Shown here one piece after another: positions 33,393 to 45,676 of a stretch of 64,000 nt of DNA (position 1 is its first letter; each line of letters begins with the position of its first letter). The stretch comes from Nemania diffusa. Taxonomy: Eukaryota > Ascomycota > Sordariomycetes > Xylariales > Xylariaceae. The position numbers and the translations under genes were made by a program. The notes under the pieces are model-generated. The model was not told the DNA's origin. It made no database searches and worked only from the letters and a program-made list of their open reading frames with translations. The stretch lies in contig JBBPUQ010000002.1 in NCBI GenBank assembly GCA_038501195.1, forward strand, positions 4,278,001-4,342,000, in the 5' to 3' direction.

Positions 33393-36386
33393 ATGGATCG
33401 CGACAACGGAAACTTTAGTCCAAAACGACGCAAGTTAGATTTCAACCCCTTGCGCTCCGACGACCGATACTCGTCCTTGCCTACTCGAAGCAACAACGCG
33501 TCTCGTTCACAGAACCGCACCCTCAACGCCACGCATTCGCGCGCTCCTACGCCTCGAGGCCAGTCGAGCTATGCAGCGACCCCCAAGCAAGAGGAATTTG
33601 ACGGCCCCGAGCCTTTCGTTAGTCATGAGGATCAGCTTGCCCTAGATCGTGATTGGTATGGTGGCGATGAGACGGGCGGGCATACTTTTGGCGACGATTC
33701 GCATAACCCTTTCGGTTCCTATGACACGTCATGGGTCGAGCAGCAGCAGCGGGAGGCCCAGATGGCCGAAAAGAAGGCCGGCAGATCCATGAACGCACGT
33801 CAGCTGCAGAGGCAGAAAGACAATGACGCATGGGAGACGAATCGCATGCTAACTTCTGGTGTTGCTCAACGGCGAGGACTGGGAGAAGACTTTGACGACG
33901 ATAACGAGGCCACACGTGTTCATTTGTTGGTGCATGATCTAAAGCCTCCGTTTCTGGATGGCCGCACTGTCTTTACCAAGCAGTTGGAGCCTGTCCCTGC
34001 CATTCGGGACTATCAGAGCGATATGGCCGTATTCAGTCGGAAGGGTAGTCGTGTTGTGAAGGAGCGGAGACAACAAAGGGAACGCCAACGGCAAGCGCAA
34101 GATGCTACGAATATGGCAGGCACTACGCTTGGGAATCTAATGGGCGTAAAGGAGGAGGACGGTGACAGTGCTCTACCCATCGCCGCAGAAGATGACCAGG
34201 CCAAATCTAGCAACAACAAATTCAGTGAAGTTATGAAGAAGAACGACGGAGCGAGCAACTTCAGTCAGAGCAAAACCCTAAAAGAGCAGCGAGAATTTTT
34301 GCCTGCGTTTGCAGTTCGTGAGGACTTGTTGAGAGTTATTAGGGACAATCAAGTGGTCATTGTAGTGGGCGAGACGGGCTCTGGAAAGACAACCCAGCTT
34401 ACCCAATTTTTATTTGAGGACGGGTATGGGAAGCAGGGCATGATAGGGTGTACACAGCCTCGTCGAGTGGCAGCAATGAGCGTTGCGAAACGAGTGGCAG
34501 AAGAGATGGAGGTGAAACTTGGTAGCACTGTCGGCTACGCTATCCGATTCGAAGACTGCACAAGCAAGGACACTGTTATCAAGTATATGACAGACGGTGT
34601 TCTACTTCGAGAATCTCTTAATGAGAGAGATTTGGATCGCTACTCTTGCGTCATTATGGACGAAGCACATGAACGTGCTCTGAATACAGACGTGCTTCTA
34701 GGACTATTCAACAAGATCTTGCAGCGACGGAGGGACCTCAAACTAATAGTCACATCGGCCACGATGAACTCCAAAAGATTCTCTGATTTCTTCGGTGGCG
34801 CGCCGGAGTTCACAATACCTGGAAGGACTTTTCCCGTCGATATCATGTTTCACCGGTCACCAGTTGAGGATTACGTTGACCAAGCAGTCCAACAGGTCCT
34901 TTCAATACATGTGTCTATGGGCGCTGGAGATATTCTAGTGTTTATGACGGGACAAGAAGATATTGAGTGTACTTGCGAGTTGGTGCGAGAACGCTTAAAT
35001 GCTCTTAATGACCCACCGGAGCTTAGCATTCTACCTATATACAGTCAAATGCCTGCAGACCTACAAGCCAAAATTTTCGACCGAGCACAGCCCGGAGTAC
35101 GCAAGTGCATTGTGGCTACCAATATTGCTGAAACAAGCTTGACGGTGGATGGCATCATGTATGTTGTTGATGCCGGATACTCGAAGATGAAAGTTTATAA
35201 CCCTCGAATGGGGATGGATACTCTTCAAATCACGCCTATCTCACAGGCAAATGCTGGGCAAAGAGCTGGTCGAGCTGGCAGGACTGGACCAGGCAGAGCG
35301 TTCCGACTCTTCACTGAAAAAGCTTTCAAAGACGAACTATACATACAGACGATTCCTGAGATTCAGCGAACCAACCTCAGCAATACGGTTTTGCTTCTCA
35401 AATCCTTGGGCGTCCGTGACCTTCTTGATTTTGATTTCATGGATCCACCTCCACAAGACACCATCACTACATCTATGTTCGACTTGTGGGCCCTAGGGGC
35501 TCTTGACAATCTTGGAGAATTGACGGACTTGGGGGCTAAGATGAATGCTTTCCCCATGGACCCTTCTCTAGCGAAGCTCCTAATTATGTCTGAAGAGTAC
35601 GGATGCAGTGAAGAGATGGTAACCATCGTCTCGATGTTGTCTGTTCCAAATGTATTCTACCGACCGAAAGAGCGCCAAGAAGAGTCGGATGCTGCGCGAG
35701 AAAAATTCTTCGTTCCTGAATCTGACCATCTCACTTACTTACATGTCTACTCACAATGGAAGTCGAATGGGCATTCAGATGGATGGTGTACCCGCCATTT
35801 CTTGCACCCAAAATCGTTACGCCGGGCAAAGGAAATCAGAGATCAATTGCTCGACATCATGAAGATGCAGAAAATGCAAATGATCAGCTGTGGTACGGAT
35901 TGGGATATAATACGCAAGTGTATCTGCTCTGGCTATTATCACCAGGCAGCCAAGGTCAAAGGCATCGGAGAGTATATTAACCTGCGCACTTCAGTCACAG
36001 TTCAGCTTCATCCCACGAGTGCACTATACGGCTTGGGATTTGTCCCAGACTATGTGGTTTACCACGAGTTGATTCTTACATCAAAAGAATATATGTCAAC
36101 AGTGACCTCGGTAGATCCGCACTGGCTCGCCGAACTTGGTGGCGTGTTTTACTCGGTAAAAGAAAAGGGTTATTCTGCGCGAGAGAAACGCGTCACGGAG
36201 ACTGAATTTAATAGAAAAATAGAGATCGAAGCAAAAATGGCGGAAGACAAAAGGCGGCAAGAAGAGCAACAGAAACTCGAGGAAGAAAAATCTATCAAGA
36301 AGCCAGTTGTAGAGCAGAAGAAGAAAGTCATTACATCTGGCGCAGTTAAAAAGCCAGTTTTAAAGAGAAAGGGAAGAGGATTTTGA
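33393..36386 (+). CDS. prp16: DEAH-box pre-mRNA splicing helicase PRP16
   Basis: One uninterrupted frame of 997 aa from ATG at 33393 (the frame itself opens upstream, but this is the first Met). Helicase motifs are intact: GETGSGKT (326-333), [19 protein letters not shown] (423-426), SAT (455-457), [19 protein letters not shown] and QRAGRAGR (623-630). The HA2 and OB-fold parts follow, with [23 protein letters not shown] and [11 protein letters not shown]. The whole C-terminal half follows human DHX38/yeast Prp16 closely, including [18 protein letters not shown]. Prp16 hydrolyses ATP to remodel the spliceosome between the two catalytic steps. The N-terminal ~290 residues are the usual divergent, charged region. 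The Lys-rich C-terminus ([13 protein letters not shown]) is typical. Absence of introns in a 3-kb gene stands out among its intron-rich neighbours. Confidence 0.97.
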   Translation: MDRDNGNFSPKRRKLDFNPLRSDDRYSSLPTRSNNASRSQNRTLNATHSRAPTPRGQSSYAATPKQEEFDGPEPFVSHEDQLALDRDWYGGDETGGHTFGDDSHNPFGSYDTSWVEQQQREAQMAEKKAGRSMNARQLQRQKDNDAWETNRMLTSGVAQRRGLGEDFDDDNEATRVHLLVHDLKPPFLDGRTVFTKQLEPVPAIRDYQSDMAVFSRKGSRVVKERRQQRERQRQAQDATNMAGTTLGNLMGVKEEDGDSALPIAAEDDQAKSSNNKFSEVMKKNDGASNFSQSKTLKEQREFLPAFAVREDLLRVIRDNQVVIVVGETGSGKTTQLTQFLFEDGYGKQGMIGCTQPRRVAAMSVAKRVAEEMEVKLGSTVGYAIRFEDCTSKDTVIKYMTDGVLLRESLNERDLDRYSCVIMDEAHERALNTDVLLGLFNKILQRRRDLKLIVTSATMNSKRFSDFFGGAPEFTIPGRTFPVDIMFHRSPVEDYVDQAVQQVLSIHVSMGAGDILVFMTGQEDIECTCELVRERLNALNDPPELSILPIYSQMPADLQAKIFDRAQPGVRKCIVATNIAETSLTVDGIMYVVDAGYSKMKVYNPRMGMDTLQITPISQANAGQRAGRAGRTGPGRAFRLFTEKAFKDELYIQTIPEIQRTNLSNTVLLLKSLGVRDLLDFDFMDPPPQDTITTSMFDLWALGALDNLGELTDLGAKMNAFPMDPSLAKLLIMSEEYGCSEEMVTIVSMLSVPNVFYRPKERQEESDAAREKFFVPESDHLTYLHVYSQWKSNGHSDGWCTRHFLHPKSLRRAKEIRDQLLDIMKMQKMQMISCGTDWDIIRKCICSGYYHQAAKVKGIGEYINLRTSVTVQLHPTSALYGLGFVPDYVVYHELILTSKEYMSTVTSVDPHWLAELGGVFYSVKEKGYSAREKRVTETEFNRKIEIEAKMAEDKRRQEEQQKLEEEKSIKKPVVEQKKKVITSGAVKKPVLKRKGRGF

Positions 36387-36502
36387 GCCGGGATTAGGGC
36401 ATATTTAGGTGCAATCATTAAAGATATATAAATATAGCTTCAATCACCAACATGCCTACCACGTTCCTCATCGATTCTTAGATGAAGTTCGGGTGATATT
36501 CA

Positions 36503-36960
36503 TTAGCGACGTACATCGAACTGAGTTTCGCCCTCCAGCAACTCGCGATCCTCTTTATCTAGTTTCATCACGCGGGCGTGCCTCGGTCCCTGGTCAATGG
36601 CCTTGAGAAATTGCTTGATTGCCTCAGGACTACCCTGAGCTTCGCCCTCGACCTGAACCCTCAATTTAGCTTGTCAAGCCACATTTCGGTATCTACCCGA
36701 TGACACACCTTTTCATTATCAGTATTCATGCACCATCCCGTGATACTCAACTTCGTGGCCTCCCTCTGGGTGAAATTACGAAAGTTGACGCCTAACCTGA
36801 CGTCAGTTTGAACGTTCGAGTGGGCACTGGTCTGAAGAAGCTCGTTCATAAATGATAGGACAGACCTTGGACTCGGCCATGGACTAGGAAATAGATCTAG
36901 ACCATGTTAGCTGCATCAGTGTGAATCTTGCGATATTTAGGTGCTTACCCTCTGCGACAT
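36503..36960 (-). CDS. Acylphosphatase
   Basis: Four exons: 36960-36949, 36896-36866, 36791-36707 and 36659-36503 (285 nt, 94 aa); introns are 52, 74 and 47 nt. The first exon encodes only MSQR. The product reads MSQRIYFLVHGRVQGVNFRN, then FTQREATKLSITGWCMNTDN and the C-terminal half. This has the acylphosphatase signature HGRVQGVNFR, with the catalytic Arg19 in FR and Asn37 in GWCMNT, and normal family length. The enzyme hydrolyses acyl phosphates such as 1,3-bisphosphoglycerate in the cytosol. Intron 3 must use donor GTGTCA rather than the adjacent GTGTGT to keep the frame (EKVVQVEGEAQG). The 3' end converges on PRP16, 116 bp away. No single open frame covers the gene, so it is easy to miss. 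Confidence 0.88.
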
Positions 36961-37430
36961 TTTATACGGTTTTTTTTTTCTATTACATTGATGTTTAACC
37001 TCGCAGAGGTGGTAGAGTTGATGAACATGTGTATAAGACGCAGGTAGGGATGCGCTCATGCATCAATGTACACCTAGATAGGTACCTTTTAGTATACTTG
37101 ATATTTAGTACAGGTACTGCTAGAGTAGTACCAGGAACTCAACAATTGCACTCTCGTTCTTTTTAAGCTTATAAGTTTCTTGTACTAGTACAGAGTACCT
37201 GCACAGAAACCAGCCTTATTCGCAGGTGTTATCTAAAAGCGGGTACGGAGTACTGCATACGCGTGGTCGAACGGGACATCCTCGGGAAATTCTTGGCATG
37301 GGTATTTAGGTAATTGATGACGGCAGAGTACAGAACCAACCTACATGACGCTTGTCATTTCCTCTTCCAATAATATACTTCTTCACCACCTATTTCAGAC
37401 CATTAGAAGGACTACGCGAAACCTGTCGTA
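36961..37430. promoter_or_regulatory. Divergent region between acylphosphatase and Hep_59 genes
   Basis: 470 bp head-to-head with a poly-T tract at 36970-36979 and TACC/GTAC-rich segments at 37070-37140. No gene was seen. Confidence 0.5.
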
Positions 37431-38667
37431 ATGGATTCTACATCCCCGGTGGCAGACGCCCCGCGGCCGATAGTCTTTCGAGGCAAGAAACGCAAAACTT
37501 ATCGACGGCGGCCAGGCGCCGAAGACGAAGCACCAGCCGCCCCCATCGATCCAGTCCTCGACACGCCGAACGCCACCACCCAAGCCTCGACTCCAAATCC
37601 TATTGCAACTTCCACCGATAAAGCGCAAGATGACGCGTTATCCATCAGCGAGGCGCTCCGCCTCCGAAATGCAAGGAAGTCTAGATTGCGTGGCGTCACT
37701 TTTGGCGTGGACAGTAATGCGCCAACCGGGAGCGCCGAAGGAGGAGATGACGAGCTGAGCCAGATGATCCGCGAGGAAGAGAAGAAGGCCATGGAGCTGT
37801 CGATGACGGCGTCGAACAGACGGTTCGCGCCACAGACGGGGCTGTCGGGGGAGATTGTCAACAAGCACATGTGAGTTTTGCCCCTTGGAGAAATTAGGCT
37901 CGCTCCACCACCCGTTGTGCAATGCTGATGGAGCAAGGGAGGAATACATAGAGGCCGAAATCGCCAAGAGACACTACATGGCTTCCGATGCCGGGAAATT
38001 CCGGTCATCTGATCATCCGGGCGGAAGCGCGACACATAACGAGTCGACAGTCGACAAGGGCGAAGAGAAGCACACTGCTTTAACGGGCAAGCTGCTCGAG
38101 GTAGACCTCGGTGACGAAGTCCGTAGTCGCAACGAAGCCATGACAGATCGCGCCAGGCGGAAACTGCAAGGCCTAGCGGTGGAAGACGAGGAGAGTGCGG
38201 AGCGGCCAAAGAAGGTCAGACTCGGAAGAGATGGCAAACCTTGGCGGCCGAGAAATCGGCGAAATAGCGACGATATCAAGAGAGATCAGCTGGTTGAGGA
38301 GATCCTACGAGAAAACAGATGTGAGTCTTTGCACTCTCCTCTGCAAATACCCCGAGGAGCAATAAGAGTTTTGGCTAACAGCATACTAGTGGACGTATAT
38401 GAGACACCTACGCCACCACCAGGGCCGAATACTGGCGAGGACGAGGCCGCTGACGACAGAATAGCCGAGGAGTTCCGCAGAGAATTCCTAGATGCGATGG
38501 CCGAGAGACAAAGGAGGAAGAAGCCTGTGGGACCACCGACCAAACCAGGCGCTAAGAAGGAGGAAGAAGTCCTGAAGGGGCCCAAACTAGGCGGGAGTCG
38601 CAACACAAGGGCCGCCATGAGGGACTTGCTCCTGAAGAAAGAAAAGGAGAAGGAAGGAAAGAAATAA
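37431..38667 (+). CDS. Hep_59 / Tls1-C9orf78-like splicing-associated protein
   Basis: Exons are 37431-37870, 37938-38320 and 38390-38667 (1101 nt, 366 aa). The junctions give VNKHMEEYIEAEIAKRHYMA and RENRLDVYETPTPPP. The N-terminus has IVFRGKKRKTYRRR; LSISEALRLRNARKSRLRGV and NRRFAPQTGLSGEIVNKHM.EYIEAEIAKR are hallmarks of the hepatocellular-carcinoma-antigen-59 family (PF07052). Members include human C9orf78 and fission yeast Tls1, which associate with the spliceosome helicase Brr2 and affect splicing and telomere silencing. The C-terminus is charged and coiled (AEEFRREFLDAMAERQRRKK..AMRDLLLKKEKEKEGKK). The second intron (69 nt) has no stop and a length divisible by three, so an isoform 23 residues longer is possible. 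The neighbour PRP16 is also a splicing factor. Confidence 0.82.
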
Positions 38668-40102
38668 GAGTGACAAGCTTCTGACCCCATTGTCATCTCT
38701 ACAGACAGGATTGACATTAGTAGCCTTTAGTATTAGGCGACGATTTTCGGGATTCGCAACGCGAAAAATTACGCGTCTGATGTCGAGCGGCATATTCTGT
38801 CACATCGCCGCATTCGTGGCCGACCTAATTGACAAGATCAGTTAGTACCTAAGTCATAACCGAAAGGCTAGTTTGATCCCTACAGTGACACATAGGTCAT
38901 TAGAATGGATTACGTATAGCAACAAATTATGAGATATCCTCATCCACGGCGTAGAACTAGATTTCGTCCGAACTCTCATCACGAAGTAAAATAGACACAA
39001 AGATATTTGCGAGACTGATTTGCTGCATACATAGATCTAGAATCCAATATCCAAGCCGACTTCTGAGGATGTGGTTTTCATTTCATGGCCTTTATGCTCC
39101 TTAGAAGAACGAATACACGAAAACCAAGTCTACCAAAGTAGCCCTCGAGACTGTAGAGGCCATGAGCAATTATGAAGTATATGCTTGTAACTTGATCATA
39201 TTTTAACACACATCCGCAACCTCGCCGGCCACATCTGCCGTTGGATATCTATAAGAAGATGTTCATTTTCAAAATCTAACATTGTGTGTGCATGTTTATA
39301 CGCATACTACCTTAGTATGCTGTCATCGATATCCATCCGCTCGTTATCCCTGAAATTGAGAAAGGCCAAACCCATTGGCTACATGGCTCTGTTGGCGCTT
39401 TACCCTTATGACTACGAGAATGCCCATGCCCCAACTCCTGCGGCCTCGTTGCCGTGTAAGTGCTTAAATGTGACCCCGTACAATGCGGGTTTGCAAACTG
39501 CGCACAAATCGAAAACGTATATAGTGAATGCAATACCCCAAAACCCCTAACACTGTCAAGAGGCCACCATGACCGATCGAAGAAATGACTCACTTCGCAA
39601 CTCCGATTAAACACCATACCCATCCCATTGTGGCAAATGAACCTGCATGCATGGAAAACGATCAATGAAGGGAGTTTGAAGAAGAAAACAGGTGTGGGTG
39701 TTAGTTACGCCGCCAATCACAAATCATCTAATGCCTATTTGTGGAAAGGCCTCCTCCATATCTCCTCCCTCAATTCTAGTGTAAAGGTCTCCAGGATCCA
39801 CATGGAAATTGAGGGGAGGGGGGTTTAGGTTGGATTGTAGGTCGACGAGCTTCATAGCTCCTGTCGCGTAAATCGGTACATATCACGATTTTCTCCGGGG
39901 TATTCGTAGTTTAGAAAACGGCCTGGCACTTAAGAGGGCCTAATAAGCCTATTGTAGAAAGAGGCATATGTAGTCATGCGAGTCTCTCATGCTAGCACGA
40001 TGGGTGACCACCGTCTCAGTCCTGAAGTAGAATTTTTCTGGCAGAGAAAAGCGGTCAAAAGCACAGAACTGTAAAGTTGTGTGCAGCATAGGTGGAAATG
40101 CC
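38668..40102. other. Convergent intergenic region
   Basis: 1.4 kb between the 3' ends of the Hep_59 gene and the zinc-finger gene. Short frames at 39284-39828 have no motif or splice partners. Nothing else was recognised. Confidence 0.5.
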
Positions 40103-41665
40103 TCATCGGATGTCTAGTTGGAACGGCTTATATCGTCCGCCGATTGTAGCACATCGAGGACATTTCCTACGAGTTCCTTGCTCTTCCATCAGTATGTTAA
40201 CGCAGTCTCGACAGAGACCACATATACACTCGGTACAAGCATATGACTCTCTTAATTTCGATGTTCTTTGACATGCTGCGCAGTAAATATGGACGTCCTG
40301 AGACGAGTAACCCGGCGAGGAATCCGATAGTCCCACAGGCCCCATATGAAAAGTATCGCCGCTTCCCCCACTTTCCACTGATGGGAACGGTTCAGGAAGT
40401 TCTTGTACAAATGACGGAGGGGTTAGTGCTTGCTGCAAGGGCGATGCCTGGTATCCCTGGAAATGTTGTTGAGGAAACGGTGGCAGAGAAGCCCTATGGA
40501 TTGAAATAGGAGGAGATTGAGGCACCTGATATGTCAGATATGAAGAGTCAGGTCGTTGTTCGAGGCTTACTGGAGTTCTGTCCTCGTCAATGTCTTCGGT
40601 TGCCGAGGCTGCTGCATCAATCAGATCTTCCCAGCGTTTGCCATAGTCCACCGAGGGCTCAAGCGAATGCGCCTTGCGATCAGCGCCTCCAGGCAAAAGA
40701 TGGTCATCGTTCTGTATTCGACGAAGCCAGTCAGTACCCGACCCGCGTGATTTCTGCTTCTTGTGGCCGCGCTTCGTGATAGATTGTTTTCTGGGCCGAC
40801 TAGGACCTAGCGACCGCTGCAGCGGAGGCAGGGTCGAAGATCGTCCTGGCGGCGAGTTGGAGAGGATAGATGGAAGTAATTCCCGTCGCCCCAGCCCCAC
40901 ATTCATGGGAGGGAATGGCTCGCTAGTCAGCTCAGCGCCGTATTGTATCGGGGGCAGCTCAATTGTGCTCCGGGGAATTCTTCTCCCCTCTGTGTCAGAA
41001 TGCCAGCCCTCCAGAAACCCAGTCAGCTGAGGTACGGGCACTGTTGGGGGCCAAGGAGGACGTACAATTTCCGAGTCCCATTCATTCTCAAACTTGTGCT
41101 GGCCACCTAATTGAGCTAGAGCGGCGGCAGCACTGGCGGCGGGTAGTTGCGAGCTACCCGCACGCTCGTCGAGGTGTCTCGGTGTTACGGGCGCGCTCGA
41201 CTCATCGCGGAAGAATGCATGACGGTCGTGCGGGTAGCTCTTTGTCGGGTCTACGCCCGGTGGAGGTGGGCCAGCGGCGTTCTGGGCCGGTTGTCTATCC
41301 GAGGGCGGGGTATTGATCATGAGCAGGAAGCTCTCTTCCGTCGCCGGGAGCTTGGAGATATAATGCTCCGGGTGGGCTCTTCGGATGTGTTCCTGCATCG
41401 AACGATACCTCTTTTCCTATTCATCGGAAATGAAGAGCAACGTCAGCAGCCATGACGAGGAGCCTGTCGCATAATGCTCGCGCTACGTCGTAGTCGGTAG
41501 CTATGTGTGCATTGCCAATAGACAGGCGACAGGACCAGAGAGGGGACTTACGCCGATGCATCGCTTCCGACAGCTTGAGCCATCCTGGTTGCGCAATGGG
41601 CAAACAACCTCATTGTTGGCGTCGGTGATCGAGAACGAGGACGTCAAGGAAGTTCGAGGCGGCAT
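40103..41665 (-). CDS. Fungal zinc-finger protein with C2H2-like N-terminus and RING-like C-terminus
   Basis: Exons are 41665-41552 and 41416-40103 (1428 nt, 475 aa), with a 135-nt intron (GTAAGT..ATAG). The short first exon supplies MPPRTSLTSSFSITDANNEV and the start of a zinc-binding region: C22, C32, C36, then RYRSMQEHIRRAHPEH with H48, H53 and H56. The middle ~330 residues are disordered and Pro/Ser-rich, with basic tracts (RPRKQSITKRGHKKQKSRG) that could be nuclear signals. The C-terminus (from about residue 415) holds nine cysteines as four CxxC pairs plus one extra, IYCAACQRTS..CTECICGLCRDC..KCPRC, a RING-like arrangement without the usual His. The protein looks like a conserved Pezizomycotina family; function is unknown, possibly a nuclear regulator or ubiquitin ligase. 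Confidence 0.8.
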
Positions 41666-44600
41666 CTTGAGCTGTTACTCAACCCCACCATGAGCTGGCT
41701 GGCTGGCTGGCTGGGTTGGAAGCAGGAAGCGGGGGGCTGTCGCAAGATTGATCGAGTAATTGCCTGATTAATACGCTGTTGTCGATAAGCCCTGAATTGG
41801 GAGCTACCTAGGTATGTAATGTAGATAGATAGGTGTTGATGGAGTACTGTACGAGCAGCTGTTATCCGATGCGAAGCTCTCTGGCATTTGACGTCGAAGT
41901 CTAAGTTAGAATCGTCTCAACCCTGCCGAGGTAGCTCCAAGCTTATTTCCAGTTGTCAGGTGCTACATGGACTGTTTCGAGAAATCCCTGGGGAGAAGCC
42001 GGCAGGTAGGCAGGTAGGTAGGTAGGTAGGTGTAGGTGTAAGTAGAGGTGGGAGGAAGTGACTGGAGACGGCGGGGTGCTCAGGTAGGTGTTCAGGTGTT
42101 CTTGGGGGAGGGGAAGGTCTGGCCTGGCTGAAAGCAGCAATGCCCGTTTGGGAGGTAGGTAGGTATTACTGGGGATCTAGCGAGTGGTGGTTGCCACAGC
42201 GCAGTCAAAGGGAGCACGGCACTACAACATCCGCTGGAGTACCTGTACCTGTGGACGTGGTACTCAATTCGGTAAAGAACTCAACTTGGAAGCTTGGGAC
42301 TCGCACGCGTGGCTTTTAGTGCTAGGTACGGTAATATGAAACAGCTGTAGTCAATCAGGGCAAAGGCAAAGTCACAGCTGAAGAAATCGAAAGGCCAGGC
42401 ACCTTGTCCACGGGCGACCAGATGAGATAGGCGACGACGGAATAGGGTTGCTGTAGCTTGAACAATCCCTCCAGACAGCCGCTGCAGCTCTACGATTCGA
42501 GGGAGACAAAGACAGCTTGCTTGTTCCTTTATTGGCTATCTGCCGTCATTGGAGTGAATAGCCAGCTTCCTTTCTGACTCGATCGAGGATCGACCGGGGT
42601 TTGCGCCTCGACGGTTGGTTCTTGGTTGTCTAGGTGGGGTGTCCATCCCAGCCGGCGGGAGCAGATACTTACCTAGGTAGGTACATACGCATTAAGGTAC
42701 CTAAGGTAAGGGAGGTAGGTACCTAAGGTAGCGTGGAACAGGTAGCAGACGACCAGGGAGACTTGGCTACCTAAACCGATTAACGAATGCTGAGGGGACT
42801 TTGTGGCATACTTTATTAGGTATAGGTCAAGTTGGGCAGCACGAGTCTCTTTATCCAGTACCTAAACTCGGCCGGGGGCTCTAAAGCAGGTATGTAACTA
42901 CCTCGAGCAGTGCTGGCACCGTCAGAGCTTTGGATCTGCTTATTTGGAATACCTATCCTACTGTATGTACAGCACACAATGAAGCCTTCTCGGGGGAAGC
43001 TCTGGATCAAAGATGTCGTGTGACGCATGGATGAGTAGAAAGCTATCTGCTACCTGCTCAAAGGAAGCTATTGTCTTACAATACAATACCGTAGGTACCT
43101 ACCACCCCGCTGTCGACCTACAGTTTGGGCGTAGATTATACATGCGACAGGCGAGTTGTACGCGATAAGGACGGCGAAGAGCGGGACTGCATGACCTCAC
43201 CGTGGTACTCGAGATGCATGACAGGCTGTTGCTTGCAGAAGCTTGAAAAAGAGGGGTTCCAGAAGTGGGTAATGTGATGCCGAAATCCTGGCACTCTTTT
43301 TTTAACCAGTAAATCCTGGCCGAGTTGCGAGCTCTCGGATTGGCTCCAGTAGTTGAAGCTTGGAATTGGCGGGGGAGCGGGCTATATGCGTACCTAGAAA
43401 ATGAGGGTCCATCTAGCCTAGCAGAAGCCGGATCCCTGTCCGTAATAGGTCATACTTGTACATAAAGCAGAGCTTTTAATTGACTCTACTGTAAGCTCTA
43501 CCGGCTAGTCTAGTTGGCTTGCTTCATACCTACATGCATACCTAACATACATAGACCTGAGCCTCTTCATGCTAGAGAAAACTAGAGCTAGGATACGTAT
43601 TCTATAATAGCGGTATAATACCTACATTATGTACGTAGGGCTCACATGCAATTACATAATAAGTCAGGCAGAAGGATGCTTGTGCTTGCTTGGTTGTAAG
43701 CGCGTGGCTTGCACTACTGCTACAAAATACAGTTTTCGCTTCCCCATTTATATCGTAGCACCGTAACAACTGGCCGTAGGGATCAATGTGATTTGAATTG
43801 CCCGCACCAGTGCTGTATATAATATATTCAATACTATCTAGGCGAATATCTGTAGGTTTATAGTGTAAAGCGTGGAAAAATCATAAATTACTCAGTGGTG
43901 TAGCCCAATTGCCAATTTTCAATTGAGAACGATAGCTGATGGTAGGTATGTACAAGAGTCGAAAGCTGCCCAGGTAGCTTTCTTACTTGAGCATAAAAAG
44001 CAACAGCTGTCGACCTTACCCATGCAGTGTTGCTTGGAGGTAGTCAGAGGTTGCCTCCTCCTAGCTCAATTATTGCTTTGCTGCAGCTTCCCCTGCTTGC
44101 CTTATCTTGCATTGTCACAAGTTGTCAGCTTCCTAGACTAGCACCTATATACACAGATACAGATACCTACATGTATATCGCTTTACCTACTTGGCTACAT
44201 GCAGACAGCACCTAAACCGCCTTACTTACTGTAGGTAAACACTTGCATTGCTAAGGCGTCGCATCCCAAGTCTCCCAAGTTCTTGCGCTTCTATATCTCC
44301 ATTTTTATTTTTATTTTTGCGCCTTTATTTTAGTACCCACGAGACAATGAAAGAGACCCTTCCTGGCCCAGAATACTGAAACTACCTACAAGTATCTAAC
44401 TACATGTAGGTAGCTCCTAGGCTGAAAATATGGGGAAGACATGCTCCCTAGGTTGAGTACTTACCTGTAGATAGCTCAAATCTTCAAAGATCCACAGGTA
44501 CCTACTCGCGCAGAGTTAGGTAAGTACCTACCTGAGCGTGGAGCCAGTATGTTAGGTAACCTGCAAAATGACCACTTGACCTATGTACTTGCGAATTGGT

Positions 44601-45676
44601 GGGGTTGTTACCAAGATAGAAGTAGCACTCAAGAAGGCATAGTTTAGTTTGGGTCATTGGTCTACGCAGTAGAGACGGCAGTTTGCCTGGAATATTGGAC
44701 CAATACTTTGGACTGTATCGAAAAAGTTTTTCAACCAACAACAGTCTTCTATCTACCCCCGCAAAATCTATATAGAAACGATATCCGATTTAAGTTTCCC
44801 CATTGGCGTATTCACGAAACATGCTCTAGATATTTAAAGTCGTGCGTACTGCATACCATTACAATCAAATCGGGAGTACAAAGAATTTGCTACAAATTTG
44901 TTCAATAGTCGATGTAACAGAAGTTTTGCGAGTCGGGAGTATTGCATAGATCAATTATTGACACAGCTCTTGTCATCCCTGGAGACGCTCCGAGTCTATG
45001 TATGTACTGGAACTCTAGATATCGTATGGGGGACCTTGAGGGGGGGAAATCCTAGAATTAAGCTGTCCAACTTCAACTAAGTCTACATAAGCATTAGACT
45101 TCAAATTGAAGTTGTTTTGCTGGTAGTTGTGACTGGATTATATTATCACCATGTGCGCTACTGAGGGGCTTCATAGCTTTATTGATATTGGTCTGAAATA
45201 TAGGTAGTAATATGCAAAGACATTTGGTACTATAAGAACTATTCGCGGAGTTAACATACGCTAAGGTCTTGACGAGCAGGACGCAGCCAACAAAACTGGT
45301 ATAACAACTAGTCTATGTTCATAGGGACTTTCTATAGTAGAGGCCTGATAGCTGCTGCTGTAGGAATATCCCGATCTATGTCTCCTCCATTATCTTTCTT
45401 GGTTTATGTTTGTCGCGATATAAGTCAATAGTGAAGAGCCAGGTCATAATGAGATCGTTTCAATTGGTCTGGTTGGTTATTCTAATACAAAATACCACCA
45501 TTCATGACAAGTGTTATTCCTACACACGAAATCCTGAACGCCTCTTGACTCCTAACATAGTGTAGTCTAGCGTCAGTACCCCTTCTTTTATAAGAGCCTT
45601 TCCTGGAGGAATTCCGACTTCCCCATGTTGTAGCGCCCTCGTCGTATTTATATCAACCGCCTTGGGTATGGATATA
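41666..45676. other. 4-kb gene-poor region rich in TACCTA/TAGGTA repeats
   Basis: No gene was supported. Upstream of the zinc-finger gene there is a (CTGG)n tract at about 41693-41713 and an (AGGT)n tract at about 42011-42031. Dense TACCTAGGTA motifs run from 42150 to 42760 and again at 44390-44540. Open frames reach 83 codons (44657-44908) with no recognisable features. Confidence 0.5.
42011..42031. repeat. (AGGT)n tetranucleotide microsatellite
   Basis: Five consecutive AGGT-type units followed by imperfect TGTAGGTGTAAG copies, within the motif-rich upstream region of the zinc-finger gene. Confidence 0.8.

Noticed and set aside
37499..38209. 236-codon minus-strand frame
   Set aside because: Antisense to the Hep_59 gene, whose exons and family motifs are clear.
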